Below are positions 43,991 through 54,972 of a stretch of 64,000 nt of DNA, in pieces. Source of the DNA: Malachius bipustulatus (Eukaryota > Arthropoda > Insecta > Coleoptera > Melyridae); contig OU342632.1 of assembly GCA_910589415.1 (NCBI GenBank), positions 49,279,341 to 49,343,340 of the forward strand, given 5' to 3'. Each line of letters opens with the position of its first letter. Position 1 is the stretch's first letter. A model generated the notes under the pieces. It did no database searches and was not told the origin of the DNA. It worked only from the letters and a program-made list of their open reading frames with translations. The position numbers were made by a program, and so were the translations under genes.

Positions 43991-45571
43991 CAGGCTGTTC
44001 TACAAGCTCTATGACAAACTTTGACAGATGGTAGGTTGCTTGATTTTAAACATATTTTTTTTAATAAACATGGGTCCGATTCGTTTTTGTTTAGAAGTTA
44101 CAAGCATTTAAAGAATCGTAATTTTTTCAGTCAACCAGGAAGTGACACTAAGTCGCTATGTCACTAAGACACTATGTCAACCAATGTACACTTATAAAAT
44201 ATACACTTACTTCAATGAAAAACGTAGGCTGATAAATAGAAATATCGGTTGTTATGACAATAATAATTGTTAGTGTCATTTTAATTATTTATTAGATATT
44301 TCGTGTGAAAGTTATAAATAAAAAATGCATTTATTCTCGACTGAGGAATATGCAGATATTGTGTTTGTATATGGGTATTCCAATGGTAACGCCAGACAAG
44401 CTGCTCAAGAATACCTTATCAGGTATCCAAATAGACATCAACCTGCCCACACGGTGTTTAGTGCATCATTTCGTAGACTTCGAGAAGCAGGTAATCCCGC
44501 TCCAAAGAAGGCTATTCGCCCTACTGAAGTAAATGTACAAGATGAAGAAAATGTGATAGATGCTGTCCTCGATAACCCTTCAATCAGTGTTCGGCGTATT
44601 TCTAGTAACCTTCATGTATCACCGAATTTTGTATGGCGTGTATTGAACAGAGAAATGTTACACCCGTTTCATCGCCAAAATGTACAGGCATTGCATGCTG
44701 GAGATGCCCCACAGCGATTAGGATTTTGTCGCTGGTTACTTCAGCAACAAGCACAAAATGATAGATTCATTTCGCTCGTCATGTGGTCTGATGAAGCGTG
44801 CTTTACTAGGGATGGCATAAATAATAATCATAATGAACATGTATGGGCGTTGCAAAATCCACTTGCAATTAGACCAAGACGATTTCAGCAACGATTCAGT
44901 GTCAACGTTTGGGATGGCATTTTCAACAATAATTTATTACCTGTGCATGTTCTAAATGATCGTTTAAATGCAGATCTTTATAGACATTTCTTAGAACACG
45001 ACCTTTTAGAGTTTATTGATGACGTGCAACTCAATATTATTCAAAATATGTGGTATCAGCATGACGGTGCACCACCACATAGAGGAAGACAAGTTGCTGC
45101 TTGGCTAAATGAACATTTCCCGAATGAATGGATAGGTCAAGGAGGTCCAATATAATGGCCACCTCGTTCTCCCGATCTGAATCCTCTGGATTTTTATTTA
45201 TGGGGACACATGAAGCAGCTGGTCTACCATGTTGAAATCGCTACCCATCAGCAGTTACTGGAAAGAATTCAAGATGCAGCTAACCAAATAAGAAATGATC
45301 CAAATCTCATTCTTCGAGTGACCGAATCTTTAGTTCGTCGATGTGAGTCTTGCATTCAAGCTGAGGGTGGACATTTCGAACAATTTTTATAGTCTTAAGT
45401 TTTGTGATTATCATTTAATTTAAATTTTTATTGTTGATTGTTAATAAAGGTTAAATGCTTGTAACTTCTAAACAAAAACGAATCGGACCCATGTTTATTA
45501 AAAAAAAAATGTTTAAAATCAAGCAACCTACCATCTGTCAAAGTTTGTCATAGAGCTTGTAGAACACCCTG
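43991..45571 (+). mobile_element. Tc1/mariner-superfamily transposon with ~120-bp TIRs
   Basis: The 1581-bp element is flanked by TA. Its first ~120 bases (CAGGCTGTTCTACAAGCTCT onward to about 44110) recur as the reverse complement at the right end with only a few differences. It contains one transposase gene with a single nonsense codon. Long, nearly identical TIRs mean little time has passed since mobility. Confidence 0.93.
44325..45392 (+). pseudogene. Mariner-like transposase, one internal stop
   Basis: The frame of 355 codons is open except for a TAA at 45153-45155. The N-terminus is a DUF4817-type helix-turn-helix (YADIVFVYGYSNGNARQAAQ), followed by a second DNA-binding part (SVRRISSNLHVSPNFVWRVL). 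The catalytic domain shows WSDEACFTRDG (first Asp), YQHDGAPPH (second Asp) and PPRSPDLNPLDFYLWG (third Asp), with about 36 residues between the last two. The stop lies just before the WPPRSPDLNP block, so the product would lack the third catalytic residue. It excises and inserts DNA at TA sites in the nucleus. This copy could only move if supplied in trans. Confidence 0.9.
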
Positions 45572-45573
45572 TA

Positions 45574-46289
45574 TAGATACTAGAACTCGATTAACTTGGT
45601 GGCTACTTAACGTCAAAAGTTTTTAGTATATTACGGAGCTAATCAGTTTAACGAGGCTCACACATACTTACACCTTTGCACAAACGAGACTTTAATAATG
45701 TGCAATAATTAAATAGAACTCTGAATAGGCCACTAGAAAGCTGGAGGCAGAACACTCCATAACACACAATCACCTCTCATGCCAATATCACCGATTAAAG
45801 GAAGGGGTGCTATTCCCATAGTGTTGCCTATGTCCGTATTCCTATATCCGTGGGACTGGATGCGACTAAAAATTTTCAATTAAATGATCAAAGTATTAGA
45901 ATATAATCGATGTCATAATGATCGACATAAAGGTTAATTAAATAGGTACCCTGTTAGCAGCAACTGCCGTAGCAGCATAATGATGTGGTTAACATTTCCG
46001 CAACACTTCAACATTGATACCTCATTCAATGGCATTGTTCAGGATGTTTACGCTTAAATTAGGATGACTTGCACTTTGGACAAATCGATTTACATCATAC
46101 AATTTTCCTCTAACAAATTGCAAATTAAATTAATATTAATGATCGTCGGTGAGTGATATATTTCCTTCCGCATCAAAGCTTTGCTGTACTAGTTGATGTG
46201 GTAATTGACTTCTTCGAAGATACAAGCAGCTATAAATACTAATAAAAATAAATTTATAATTATTTTTATTGAACCACTTATTTGATTAT
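45574..46289. other. No gene recognised
   Basis: AT-rich DNA between two TIR elements, with no open frame or repeat that I can assign. Confidence 0.4.
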
Positions 46290-46291
46290 AT

Positions 46292-47007
46292 ACAGGGTAT
46301 ACCTTTGGGAGATGATACCATTTGTAAAGGCTAAACTGTCAGTCTGACAGTTCTAATTTTTTGCATATCTGTATTATAGAAAAAACACAACATTTTAAAA
46401 ATATTTTCGGCACAACACCACTTCCGGTTATACCGGAAGTAAACACCATATTCGGGTTTTTAAATAGAACACCCTGTAAAACTTTATATTTTTTAAATGT
46501 CTGAAGAAATCTAATACAGGTGGTTTTCATCATTGGAATTTAGATTGAGCGGTTTATGAGTTACAAACAAGTGAAAATTGAAAATTTTCAAATAAAAGCA
46601 GTCTAGAACTAGAACGGCTCAAGATATCTAGAAACGGTTTACATGTCCCTATCTTAACTTTTCACATAGTATCCTACTAGGTGTGGTTAAAATTTTAATA
46701 CAGGGTGATGAAAATTATCAGATTTTTCATCACCCTGTATTAAAATTCAAACCACATAGTACTATGTGAAAAGTTAAGATAGGGACATGTAAACCGTTTT
46801 TTAGATATCTTGAGCCGTTCTAGTTCTACGCTGCTTTGAAGTTGAAAATTTGCGATTTTCACTTGTTTATAACTCATAAACCGCTCAATCTAAATTTCAA
46901 TGGTGAAAACCACCTGTTTTCCAAATATTTTTAAAATGTTGTGTTTTTTCTATAATACAGATATGCAAAAAATTAGAACTGTCAGACTGACAGTTTAGCC
47001 TATACAA

Positions 47008-47013
<6 letters not shown>
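46292..47013. mobile_element. Fold-back palindromic element C, split by a LINE
   Basis: From CAGGGTATACCTTTGGGAGA the left arm runs to a centre at about 46720 (a CAGGGTGATGAAAA / TTTTCATCACCCTG hairpin) and returns as its complement. The right arm stops at AAATGGTA, where a LINE is inserted, and its last bases reappear beyond the LINE at 51076-51101 (TGGTATCATCTCCCAAAGG). The left arm has a ~95-bp segment absent from the right arm. The core block matches elements A and B. Confidence 0.82.
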
Positions 47014-47043
<30 letters not shown>

Positions 47044-47234
47044 TCTTTATTTTCTTTCTGACAAACAATGTTTGTATAGAATTGGTCAAGTAGGTATAAG
47101 CGTTCTTAAAGCTAACAAACAAATAGCTAACAAAAAAATTACAATGTTGGAACATGAATAAAACAAATAAAGCAAATACAGAAACTGACAATCACAAACT
47201 TAAAATACCACACCTAAATCACAGTTAAACCACA

Positions 47235-50138
47235 TCAAGATGTCAAGAATTCCTCCACAGAATAAAAACAGTCTCTCAGTAAATAAGTTGTAAGTAGTGA
47301 CTTAAAAGACTTTAGCGATTTAGACATTTTAATTTCTAAAGGCAACTTATTAAAAAGCCTCTGCCCCATTACAGCTGGTGAATTATATAGGGTGTTATGT
47401 TTTGAAAACGGGACATAAAGACTACTGCACTGTCTTGTGTTAATTCCGTGGACTTGACCACTTGTAGTGAAAGAGTTCAAATTATTATATATAAAGACAC
47501 AAGTTTCAAAAATATACAAACTAGGCAATGTCAACAGTTCAAATCTCTTGAAATATTCTCTGCAACTAGTGCCACGGGCAACCCGAGCCATACATCTAAC
47601 TATCTTTTTTTGTGAAATAAATACACTATTAACACTAGTTGACATCCCCCAGAAGCACAATCCGTATCTAAGACGCGATTCTGCCTGAGCATAATATAGC
47701 ATAATCAGCTGTTTCTCCGTGAGCACCGTTCTTAAATTCCTAAACAAGAAATAAATCGAGTTCAGCTTAGATACAACCGCCTCGCAGTGTCCCCCCCAGT
47801 CGAGACATTCATCAACTTAGCCCAAAAACTTCACAGAGGAAGCAGAGCTCACATGTTGACCATTGATCCTCACATCGATTGCCTGTATAACTCTCTGTCT
47901 GTTATGAAAATGGAGCGACTGCGTCTTCTCTGCATTAAGATAAAGTGAATTTCTACAGAACCAATCATAGAGTCCAGATAAGAGATGATTGCAGCTATGT
48001 TCAAGCATATCAGATCTGTCACTCACAAGGAGAGACGTATCATCAGCATACAACGTAAAATGGACAGATGAACTAATCGATACAATGTCGTTGATGTAAA
48101 GTAGAAATAAAATTGGGCCCATAATTGATCCCTGGGGAACCCCAACATCAATATCCAGAAAATCCGACCTACATGGTCCCCCGGCAGCAGACAGACTGAC
48201 GTACTGACGGCGCCCTTTCAAAAAGGATTTGACCCAGTTTAGTGCCCGACCACGAATACCGTAATTATACAGCTTACCAATCAGTATTTTATGATCGACG
48301 CAGTCAAACGCCCTGCTGAGATCGCAAAATATCCCAACAGGGCACTCACCCGCGTCAATCAACTTTGTCAGTGTTTCATAAAAGGAGTGTACTGCGCTTG
48401 AAGTCGATCTGTTTTTAAGGAACCCATGCTGATTCTCAGTAATTACCCTATTTGTCTGCAAATAGGTGTGAAGCCTTTCCAGATAACTGTATTCAAATAT
48501 TTTAGAAAATACCGACGGGATAGTTACAGGACGATAATTTCCTATTTTTTGTGGATCACCTTTCTTGTGCAACGGAACTACCTTCCCGACCTTTATATAA
48601 TCGGGAAGATCACCGCTACAAAACGAGAGATTTACCAAGTGAGTCAAAGGTGATATCAAAAATGGCACAACAAGTTTAACCATGAATGCCGGTATGTCAT
48701 CAAAACCAGATGATCTTACATTCTTCATCTTACGCATCAAGAGTTCACCTAATTCACCCGGAGTAAATGGACAAAGTTTAAAAGGGCGTATCGTGCAATT
48801 CATATCACTATCTCCATACACAATCGGATCAGCTGAACTCCCATTCATGTTCGAAATCACCTCCAACGGTGCGTCCCTAAAGAACACATTAAAGGTGTTG
48901 GCTATCATAGAAGAATCTTGAATTAATTCTCCCTTATCCGATTTCAAGATTATATCCTTCCTACCAATATTATTCACAGAGAAGTCTTTAATCAATTTCC
49001 ATGCACTTTTTGTTGGATTATCTGAATTTTCTACAATATCTTGATAATATTTTTTTCTAACAGATTTTAAAAGTGCGGTGTGCGTTTTTCTTTTTCTGGT
49101 GTAATATTCGCGTAATGCTGGAAACGTCCGTGACAAAGCATGCAAATTCTTCAACTCAATACTTGACCTTCTAACGTCATCGTTTATCCATCTCCCACCA
49201 GCACGCCGGACCCGCCTTCTCAAAAAAGGAAAATTAGTATTAAAATGAAAAGTGAACTTGCTTATAAAAGCAGCAAAAGACGCAGCCACATCCAGTTTAT
49301 TATCGTATACCTGGCTCCAGTCCTCACCGATCAAATTATTAATGAAATTATTTATCGTATTATCAGTAAATTGTCTCGCCCGATAAAAACACGGCGAGGC
49401 GGCCGCATTACAATTTAATTCAGCTAATACTGTTCTGTGGTCCGATACAGTGTTGTCAAGCACAGCACAAGCCCCATCAGAGTTACAAAAGTTAACATAT
49501 ACACTATCGATAGTCTTAAGGCTAGTGCACGTCACCCTAGTTGGCCACTTAACAAGATTATTAACAATATCAAAGGCAGACAACACCTGCATAAGCTTCT
49601 TAGAATCATTGCTAATGGTTCTCGTGTCAACATTAAAATCACCACAAACAATGATAGAAACATTAGGTTTATATACAAGGTTCAAAACAGCATCGAGATT
49701 CTCCAAAAAAATACCAAAATTTCCCGATGGTGAGCGATAGCAGTTTAAAACAAAAAATTTTCTTCCTTCATATTCAAAAGCAGAAGAACAAAATTCTGAG
49801 TGTTTGTCAACACAAAATTTTTTCAAATCTATGCTATCACTACATTTTATATCCCTTCTAATCCATATCCCCGTGCCACCTCCTCTCACCGAGGCATCAC
49901 GGAGAGATGAACCAGCCAGAACAAAATTTTCAAGATAAATCTGATTTATCGAGTCAACATTTTCCCACAACTCAGTCAAACAAACAATAAAAACATTCAT
50001 ATAACAATTAATATCCTGTAAAATATCACAGACTTTACCGTCACTAATGCTCTGCACATTCAATAGCAATAAATTTGGATTAAACACTAAGTCAGAGATT
50101 TGGGGTTTTTCCGGGGATAAAAAAAATTTTTTACACAT
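47235..50138 (-). pseudogene. LINE ORF2: endonuclease-reverse transcriptase, one nonsense codon
   Basis: The APE-type endonuclease occupies roughly the first 230 residues (LLLLNVQSISDG, CLTELWE, VCGDFNVDT, SDHRTV). The RT follows (GDPQKIGNYRPV, FCDLSRAFDCVDHK, VGVPQGSIMGP, LYADDTSLL). The frame stops at 47817-47819, directly after SSVKFLG, then continues in the same frame with VDECLDW to 47235, so one stop codon alone interrupts the protein. There is no RNase H. The CR1/Daphne/Jockey side of the LINE tree fits best. Confidence 0.87.
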
Positions 50139-51064
50139 GCATTTTTGGGCCAGAAATTCGGATCCATAGCCTTCCTAAAATTATGTTGATAAATTCGTAC
50201 CTTGAAAGATGCATATACCTGCGGATAGCGGGAGTTTATACTTTCACATACCACTTCTGGAAACTGAGGTTTTAGAAAAGTTTCCATGGTTTTCGCGTCT
50301 GTTCCAGGATCAACTCTATACACATGTATGTCGACAAATTTGGGTACTCCTTTTATCATGGTAGCATCATTTTCAGTGCCTGTACCAACAATTACCTGCC
50401 TTCGTTCTCCACGTCTGGAAGATACTTTTTTCCAAGGATTGGCATTGGATGAGAAGTCCTTTTCCTCTAACATCGCCGTTGCAACTTCTTCTTGATTTGC
50501 TTGTCCGTCACAAACAACAGGACTCGTCTTACTAACTGAAACACCACCTTTCCTCCTCCCATGAAATGGTTGAGGTACCGTCGTTCGAATATTCTTCGAT
50601 TTCTCATAAGCAACAGAAGACCCGGCAATGTTGCAGTCACCTTGCACATCACCAACACCTTCCACTCCTTCACCAACACGATTATCCGAAGTTTTTATAG
50701 ATACGGCAACATCGGAATCATCCTTAATACATCCTGATTTTGATCTTAGTAAAGAAATGACCAATTCTAGACGTTCGTTACCCTTGACCAATTCCCCATT
50801 CAATGTTTTGAGGTAATTAATTTCAATTACAGCACACTTCAAATCATTTTTGAGTTTTAGTAACTCTAACCTTAAATCCGCTGTATCACTACCGAGAGAG
50901 GAATCACTTTCAACAGATTTACTATTCTCACTACCCTCCACTATTTTTCTCACACTATCACTAACTTTCAATGTCACCGGAACCGTTCTGGTCAATATAA
51001 TATCAATTAAATCCGATTTCTTAAGACGATCGAGCTCTTTAAACACCAATTCATCAGCAGCCAT
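50087..51064 (-). CDS. LINE ORF1 protein (~325 aa)
   Basis: The genuine start is the ATG at 51064 (MAADELVFKELDRL). The nine codons that can be read further upstream belong to the interrupted fold-back element. The N-terminus is predicted to be coiled (LRLELLKLKNDLKCAVIEIN), followed by a low-complexity middle. The C-terminal domain (KFVDIHVYRVDPGTDAKTME... to FWPKNACVKNFF) resembles the RRM-like domain of CR1/Daphne ORF1 proteins. No zinc knuckle is present. It would bind the LINE RNA in a ribonucleoprotein. Confidence 0.85.
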   Translation of the reverse strand: MAADELVFKELDRLKKSDLIDIILTRTVPVTLKVSDSVRKIVEGSENSKSVESDSSLGSDTADLRLELLKLKNDLKCAVIEINYLKTLNGELVKGNERLELVISLLRSKSGCIKDDSDVAVSIKTSDNRVGEGVEGVGDVQGDCNIAGSSVAYEKSKNIRTTVPQPFHGRRKGGVSVSKTSPVVCDGQANQEEVATAMLEEKDFSSNANPWKKVSSRRGERRQVIVGTGTENDATMIKGVPKFVDIHVYRVDPGTDAKTMETFLKPQFPEVVCESINSRYPQVYASFKVRIYQHNFRKAMDPNFWPKNACVKNFFYPRKNPKSLT

Positions 51065-51101
51065 GTTGCCAGATCTGGTATCATCTCCCAAAGGTATAAT
51101 A

Positions 51102-51508
51102 TATTTGATGAATTTTATTGGGATTTAGGTTCTAATTTGAAATTTGCCACAAAAGATTCTTTACAGAACAAATTAGAAAAACTTTCGCACAGCATGCGAG
51201 GAGAAGACTGAAGACATGGACGGTACCGTTTCGTCCTTATTATGGACTCATCAACATATCATATCAGTCAGCTCTAAGCCACATATGCTATACGAAATTT
51301 GGAAGTTCTATCTATTCTAACTGGTGTTTTCATTTTGTAGTGGCTTTTAATTTCAAATGAGTAAGTAGGCAACCAGAGAAACGTGCGTGTCTTTTATATA
51401 GTATTATCCTCGCTATAACAGTAGAGTTGTCATGGATTTATGAACTTTACACTACTAATGCAGAGGTTTTTATTAATTCAAGAACTACACATTGATTCTC
51501 ATAAGTAT
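51102..51508. other. No gene recognised
   Basis: Flank of the LINE and fold-back element. Nothing assignable. Confidence 0.4.
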
Positions 51509-51576
51509 ATACCTACCCACATTCATTTTCAAGCTAATTTTATTGTGGGTATGGGCTAATGAATGTGGGTAGGTAT
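51509..51576. repeat. Hairpin with 17-bp perfect arms
   Basis: ATACCTACCCACATTCA (51509-51525) pairs exactly with TGAATGTGGGTAGGTAT (51560-51576). An ATT microsatellite begins ten bases downstream, as in the 3' ends of some retroposons. Confidence 0.65.
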
Positions 51577-51585
51577 AAATAAAAC

Positions 51586-51625
<40 letters not shown>
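51586..51625. repeat. (ATT)n microsatellite
   Basis: About thirteen uninterrupted ATT/TTA triplets. Confidence 0.9.
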
Positions 51626-51628
<3 letters not shown>

Positions 51629-52750
51629 AAATAATCAATGTTCGGGTATGAAAGTGAAAGACTAGACACTTCTTTTAATCTATTCGATAATGAAATAACA
51701 GAAAATTGAAAGCGTTGAATTTATTTAGCTAATAAAAAAATTACTGATCAACAAATATAGGTACGTACATTTCATAAACCCTTCTTTCCATATGGACAAA
51801 AAATTATTACTCGAACCGAACATGAACGTTGTAGGTATTCTCCGATGTCCAATAATGTGGGATAAAAATCAACTCTTGTAGATAAATTGGTACTGCTCTC
51901 AACCAGGTCCGGTTTACTTATGTAAGTATTTCATTTTTGACCTCCAAGCAGGAGCCCGGCTATTATGAGCCTCGGACGCTGGAGCACCGTTCTGGGACAC
52001 TGAGGGGTTGGAGGGATGCAGAAAGCCCTGGCCGTCCCTCTCGCCTGACATTACGAATTATTATAATTATGCAGCCTTCCGTTGGCCGTTGAGTGCTAGA
52101 CTGGAAAACATGGCTGGAAAACGCTCAATGGTTTTATATGTGTGGCGTGTGGCTATTGGCTCATCTGGTCACTTCTAGTTCCGTGCTTACGGTCTGAGAT
52201 ACCCACTCTTATGAACGCCGCATTCCTTTTTCAGACAAAATTACACGATTCACTTTTCAGTTATTATTATCACTCGCCGCGTGCTGAGAATGAACGATAC
52301 AAACAATAAAATAACGGCAGACAGAAATAAATAAAAATTTTATATGTTTATCTTCTAACCTAACCTTGTCATAATACGAATTAAGGAACATGAAAGCAAA
52401 TGATATTCTCTTCTCTAGTGTCAGCACTGTCAGATCTTATATTCAATTCCTCGAATGTCATCCGAACAGCGGTTCTTTCGAAGTTCGTGTAGGGTCGTCG
52501 CAAGTAGATGGTTAAATATGGCCGACTTCCGGTGATAGCTTGGCTTGGAGATATCTTGCTTTATAATATGCAAGCGCGGAAACTTATAACTGTCAGATAA
52601 CTAACTATCTACTTAGCTAGCGTTTATAATATCGGCTGTAAGAAAGTTAATTCTCTCCTCATTTCGACTGAGTCTACAATCTGAGTAGGTTACGGGATGG
52701 ATTTTATAGTTCTATAGGAATAGTATTCGACATATAAAGAATGTTTCTTT
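51626..52750. other. No gene recognised
   Basis: Mostly AT-rich. A GC-richer patch at about 51950-52160 (CAGGAGCCCGGCTATTATGA) has no open frame of note. Confidence 0.35.
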
Positions 52751-52753
52751 TAA

Positions 52754-53726
52754 TGTCCGGTTTCACCAACAGCAAATAAATCTCTAAATAACTATTGAAT
52801 GAATAAGTTTTATTCTCTAGTTAAATCTATTCTTGTTTCACCAACGTGTTTGACAGCTCAGTTAGTTATTCATAAAATAGGCAGATATTCAGTACAATTT
52901 CCACCATAAATTGTACATTGATGCATGAAATTGCAGTAATGTCACCTTAAACTTTAAATAAAATCTTAATTCGTGTTGTGTATATAGTTTATTGATTTAT
53001 TCGTTCCTAAGTGCGCTTCGCGTGGATACATGCATGTATACCTATTATAATTATCAAATAAACCATTGTGTATAAACTTTTTAAGAGGATGAACAACAAT
53101 GGAGAGTGAAAATTAAGCGAACCCTCATATACAGCTTTTCCCAAGTCACTCCCAGCGACTTGCATGCGCTTTTTGGAAAGCAAGCAGAAGGACTAAAGAA
53201 TTAATATGAAGCAATGCTGATTTTCCCTCTTGTTCAAGTGTGCAAGGTTTCTTCTGGCTGGGACGCCTTCTTGCCTCATGCTCTTCATCTGATGACTCGA
53301 AAGAAAACGATGAAGATGTTGAAAGGCTAGTTCCAAAAATAACTGATTATGACAGCAGTGTTTGATAATTTAATTATTATAAACTTTGTAGGTAGTAATT
53401 ATTGTTGATTAAATAAAAAACAAGGTTTTTGTGTTTTTTTTTACCTTTGATTGATCAATCACTCGCATCAAATACACTAGGATTAAGTTTATAGAGTATT
53501 TTCTCACAATAACCAGTGTCTTAGAACTTCAGAAGGGAAATTGAGGTTAGAAAACTATGAATAGAGACGTTAACTGGAACTATTTGCCTGGTTAGTTTAT
53601 TGGCAGATTTATTCATAGAATAGAGCTATTTGTGTTTGGTGAAACAGAAGCTGTCATTTTTTAACCAATGAATAAGTTTAATCTATGAATAAGGTCATAT
53701 TATTTACTGCTGGTGAAACCGGGCAT
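52754..53726. mobile_element. ~970-bp TIR element
   Basis: Its left end TGTCCGGTTTCACCAACAGC is matched by the right end GCTGGTGAAACCGGGCA in reverse complement. Related TTTCACCAAC and GTGAAACAGAAGCTGTC blocks recur inside near both ends. The middle (53.1-53.35 kb) has a short frame ending SSDDSKENDEDVERLVP that could be a transposase remnant. The superfamily is not certain. Confidence 0.65.
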
Positions 53727-54560
53727 AAGTCTTCAGTCATTATTTTATGGAGCTAAAACTTTTAGACAAGACGTAGGTTTATATTTTCTTTTACGTTGAT
53801 ATAATATCAATCAAATTTATTATGAAAAAGTGAAAAAGAAACAGATCTAAAAGTTCTTCAAGCTTATAACAAAAGATGCACTAATGTAAAGCTAAAACAA
53901 ATTGTTATTTTGTTGGTAGATAAGATGTTTTTGTGAGAAAACGTCTGTACATCAAGAGAGTTTGTGTTGAAAATGATACATTGTTGTTTTTCGTTGAAAC
54001 TAAGAAGAATACGCTCTCGCACAAAGAACTACAAGATTGCATCCTGGTTGCCGTTCGTTCACACAATAATATTTGTTTTCCAAAATGATTAATCTTACGT
54101 CTCTTCTCGGAGTAATTCACCAAAGTTTCCAGCACTGAAGTTATTCAGCGTCAAATTTGAACCTACCCTTGTTCGGAAATAAAAGAAAGTTTATTATTGT
54201 CTTATGTACTTATGTAAATGTACCTATGTACTTTTCTGTGCATCAAATGGCTCTATAATTGACATAGAGGAGACTAGTTGCGGGTACTTGCCAAGGGTCT
54301 TCTTTTATTAGGGATACGTATTGATTATGTTACTACTTATTAAATGATTTCGCCAAGAATTTTCTTTTTCTTTTATTTTAATTTTTATATTTCATTTTCC
54401 TTTTTTTTTATTATATTTTCTAGTTAATCTTTGATGATAATAATTAAAAGCAAGTTTTAGAAACAAGCTATACGATCATCAGTGTCAGTCTGCAGTAAAG
54501 ATGTCCGCAAGTCGCGCACCAAAGTTAAAATTATCGTATCTAGTATTTCGATTTTCTCAA
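53727..54560. other. No gene recognised
   Basis: AT-rich; the 76-codon minus ORF at 53905-54135 has no recognisable feature. Confidence 0.4.
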
Positions 54561-54574
54561 AATCAAGATCGGCG

Positions 54575-54960
54575 ATTTTGAACTCGCCGCGTGAAATCGA
54601 CGAAAATCGGTCCCCGCCCGTTTTAGGGGATGATGAACGCGATGCTGACGTCGAGGTCGGTCCTCGAGGCCCGCCAACCCCTCTACGCGGCCAAAAACAA
54701 CTCCCGGACGGGTGAAACGGGAGCTCGCCGCCTGAAATCGACGAAAATAAAATAAATCGATGGCCGACCTCGGCGTCAGCATCGCGTTCAGCGACCTCTA
54801 AAACGGGGGGTGACACAAGTTTGGCCGTCAAGAGAAAGAAGTTCCGTGATTTACCCTTCATAGGTGGTTTTTGGCCGTTTTGAGGGGTGCGGTCAACTCG
54901 AGAAGAGTTTAAACCACCACCATCGTATTCAGCAACCTCGAAAACGGGAGGGAGGGCTAG
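54575..54960. repeat. GC-rich repeat cluster with direct and inverted units
   Basis: CTCGCCGCGTGAAATCGACG (from 54583) recurs as CTCGCCGCCTGAAATCGACG (from 54724) in the same orientation. TGAACGCGATGCTGACGTCG (54633 onward) recurs inverted at 54763-54790 with one difference. Words like CGACCTCTAAAACGGG and CAACCTCGAAAACGGG are a further pair (about 54790 and 54935). Base composition differs sharply from its surroundings. ORFs on both strands here are by-products of this structure. Confidence 0.65.
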
Positions 54961-54972
54961 TCTCGTTAGGCT

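Larger units (their letters stand above)
47014..51075 (-). mobile_element. CR1/Daphne-like LINE, almost full length
   Basis: The element lies on the minus strand and ends in an (ATT)n tail at 47014-47044, preceded by AATAAA-like sequence. ORF1 and ORF2 overlap by about 50 bp. A TGGTA duplication flanks it (47009-47013, 51076-51080), read against the undamaged arm of element C. The 5' leader is only about 11 bp, so the copy is probably cut within the 5' UTR. Apart from one stop in ORF2 the coding region is open. Confidence 0.87.

Noticed and set aside
47000..47191. 63-codon minus ORF with a leucine run
   Set aside because: The leucines are the (ATT)n-type tail of the LINE read in frame.
53285..53310. 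CTGATGACTCGAAAGAAA resembling a hammerhead core
   Set aside because: There is no room for stem II between CTGATGA and GAAA, and no cleavage triplet with flanking stems.
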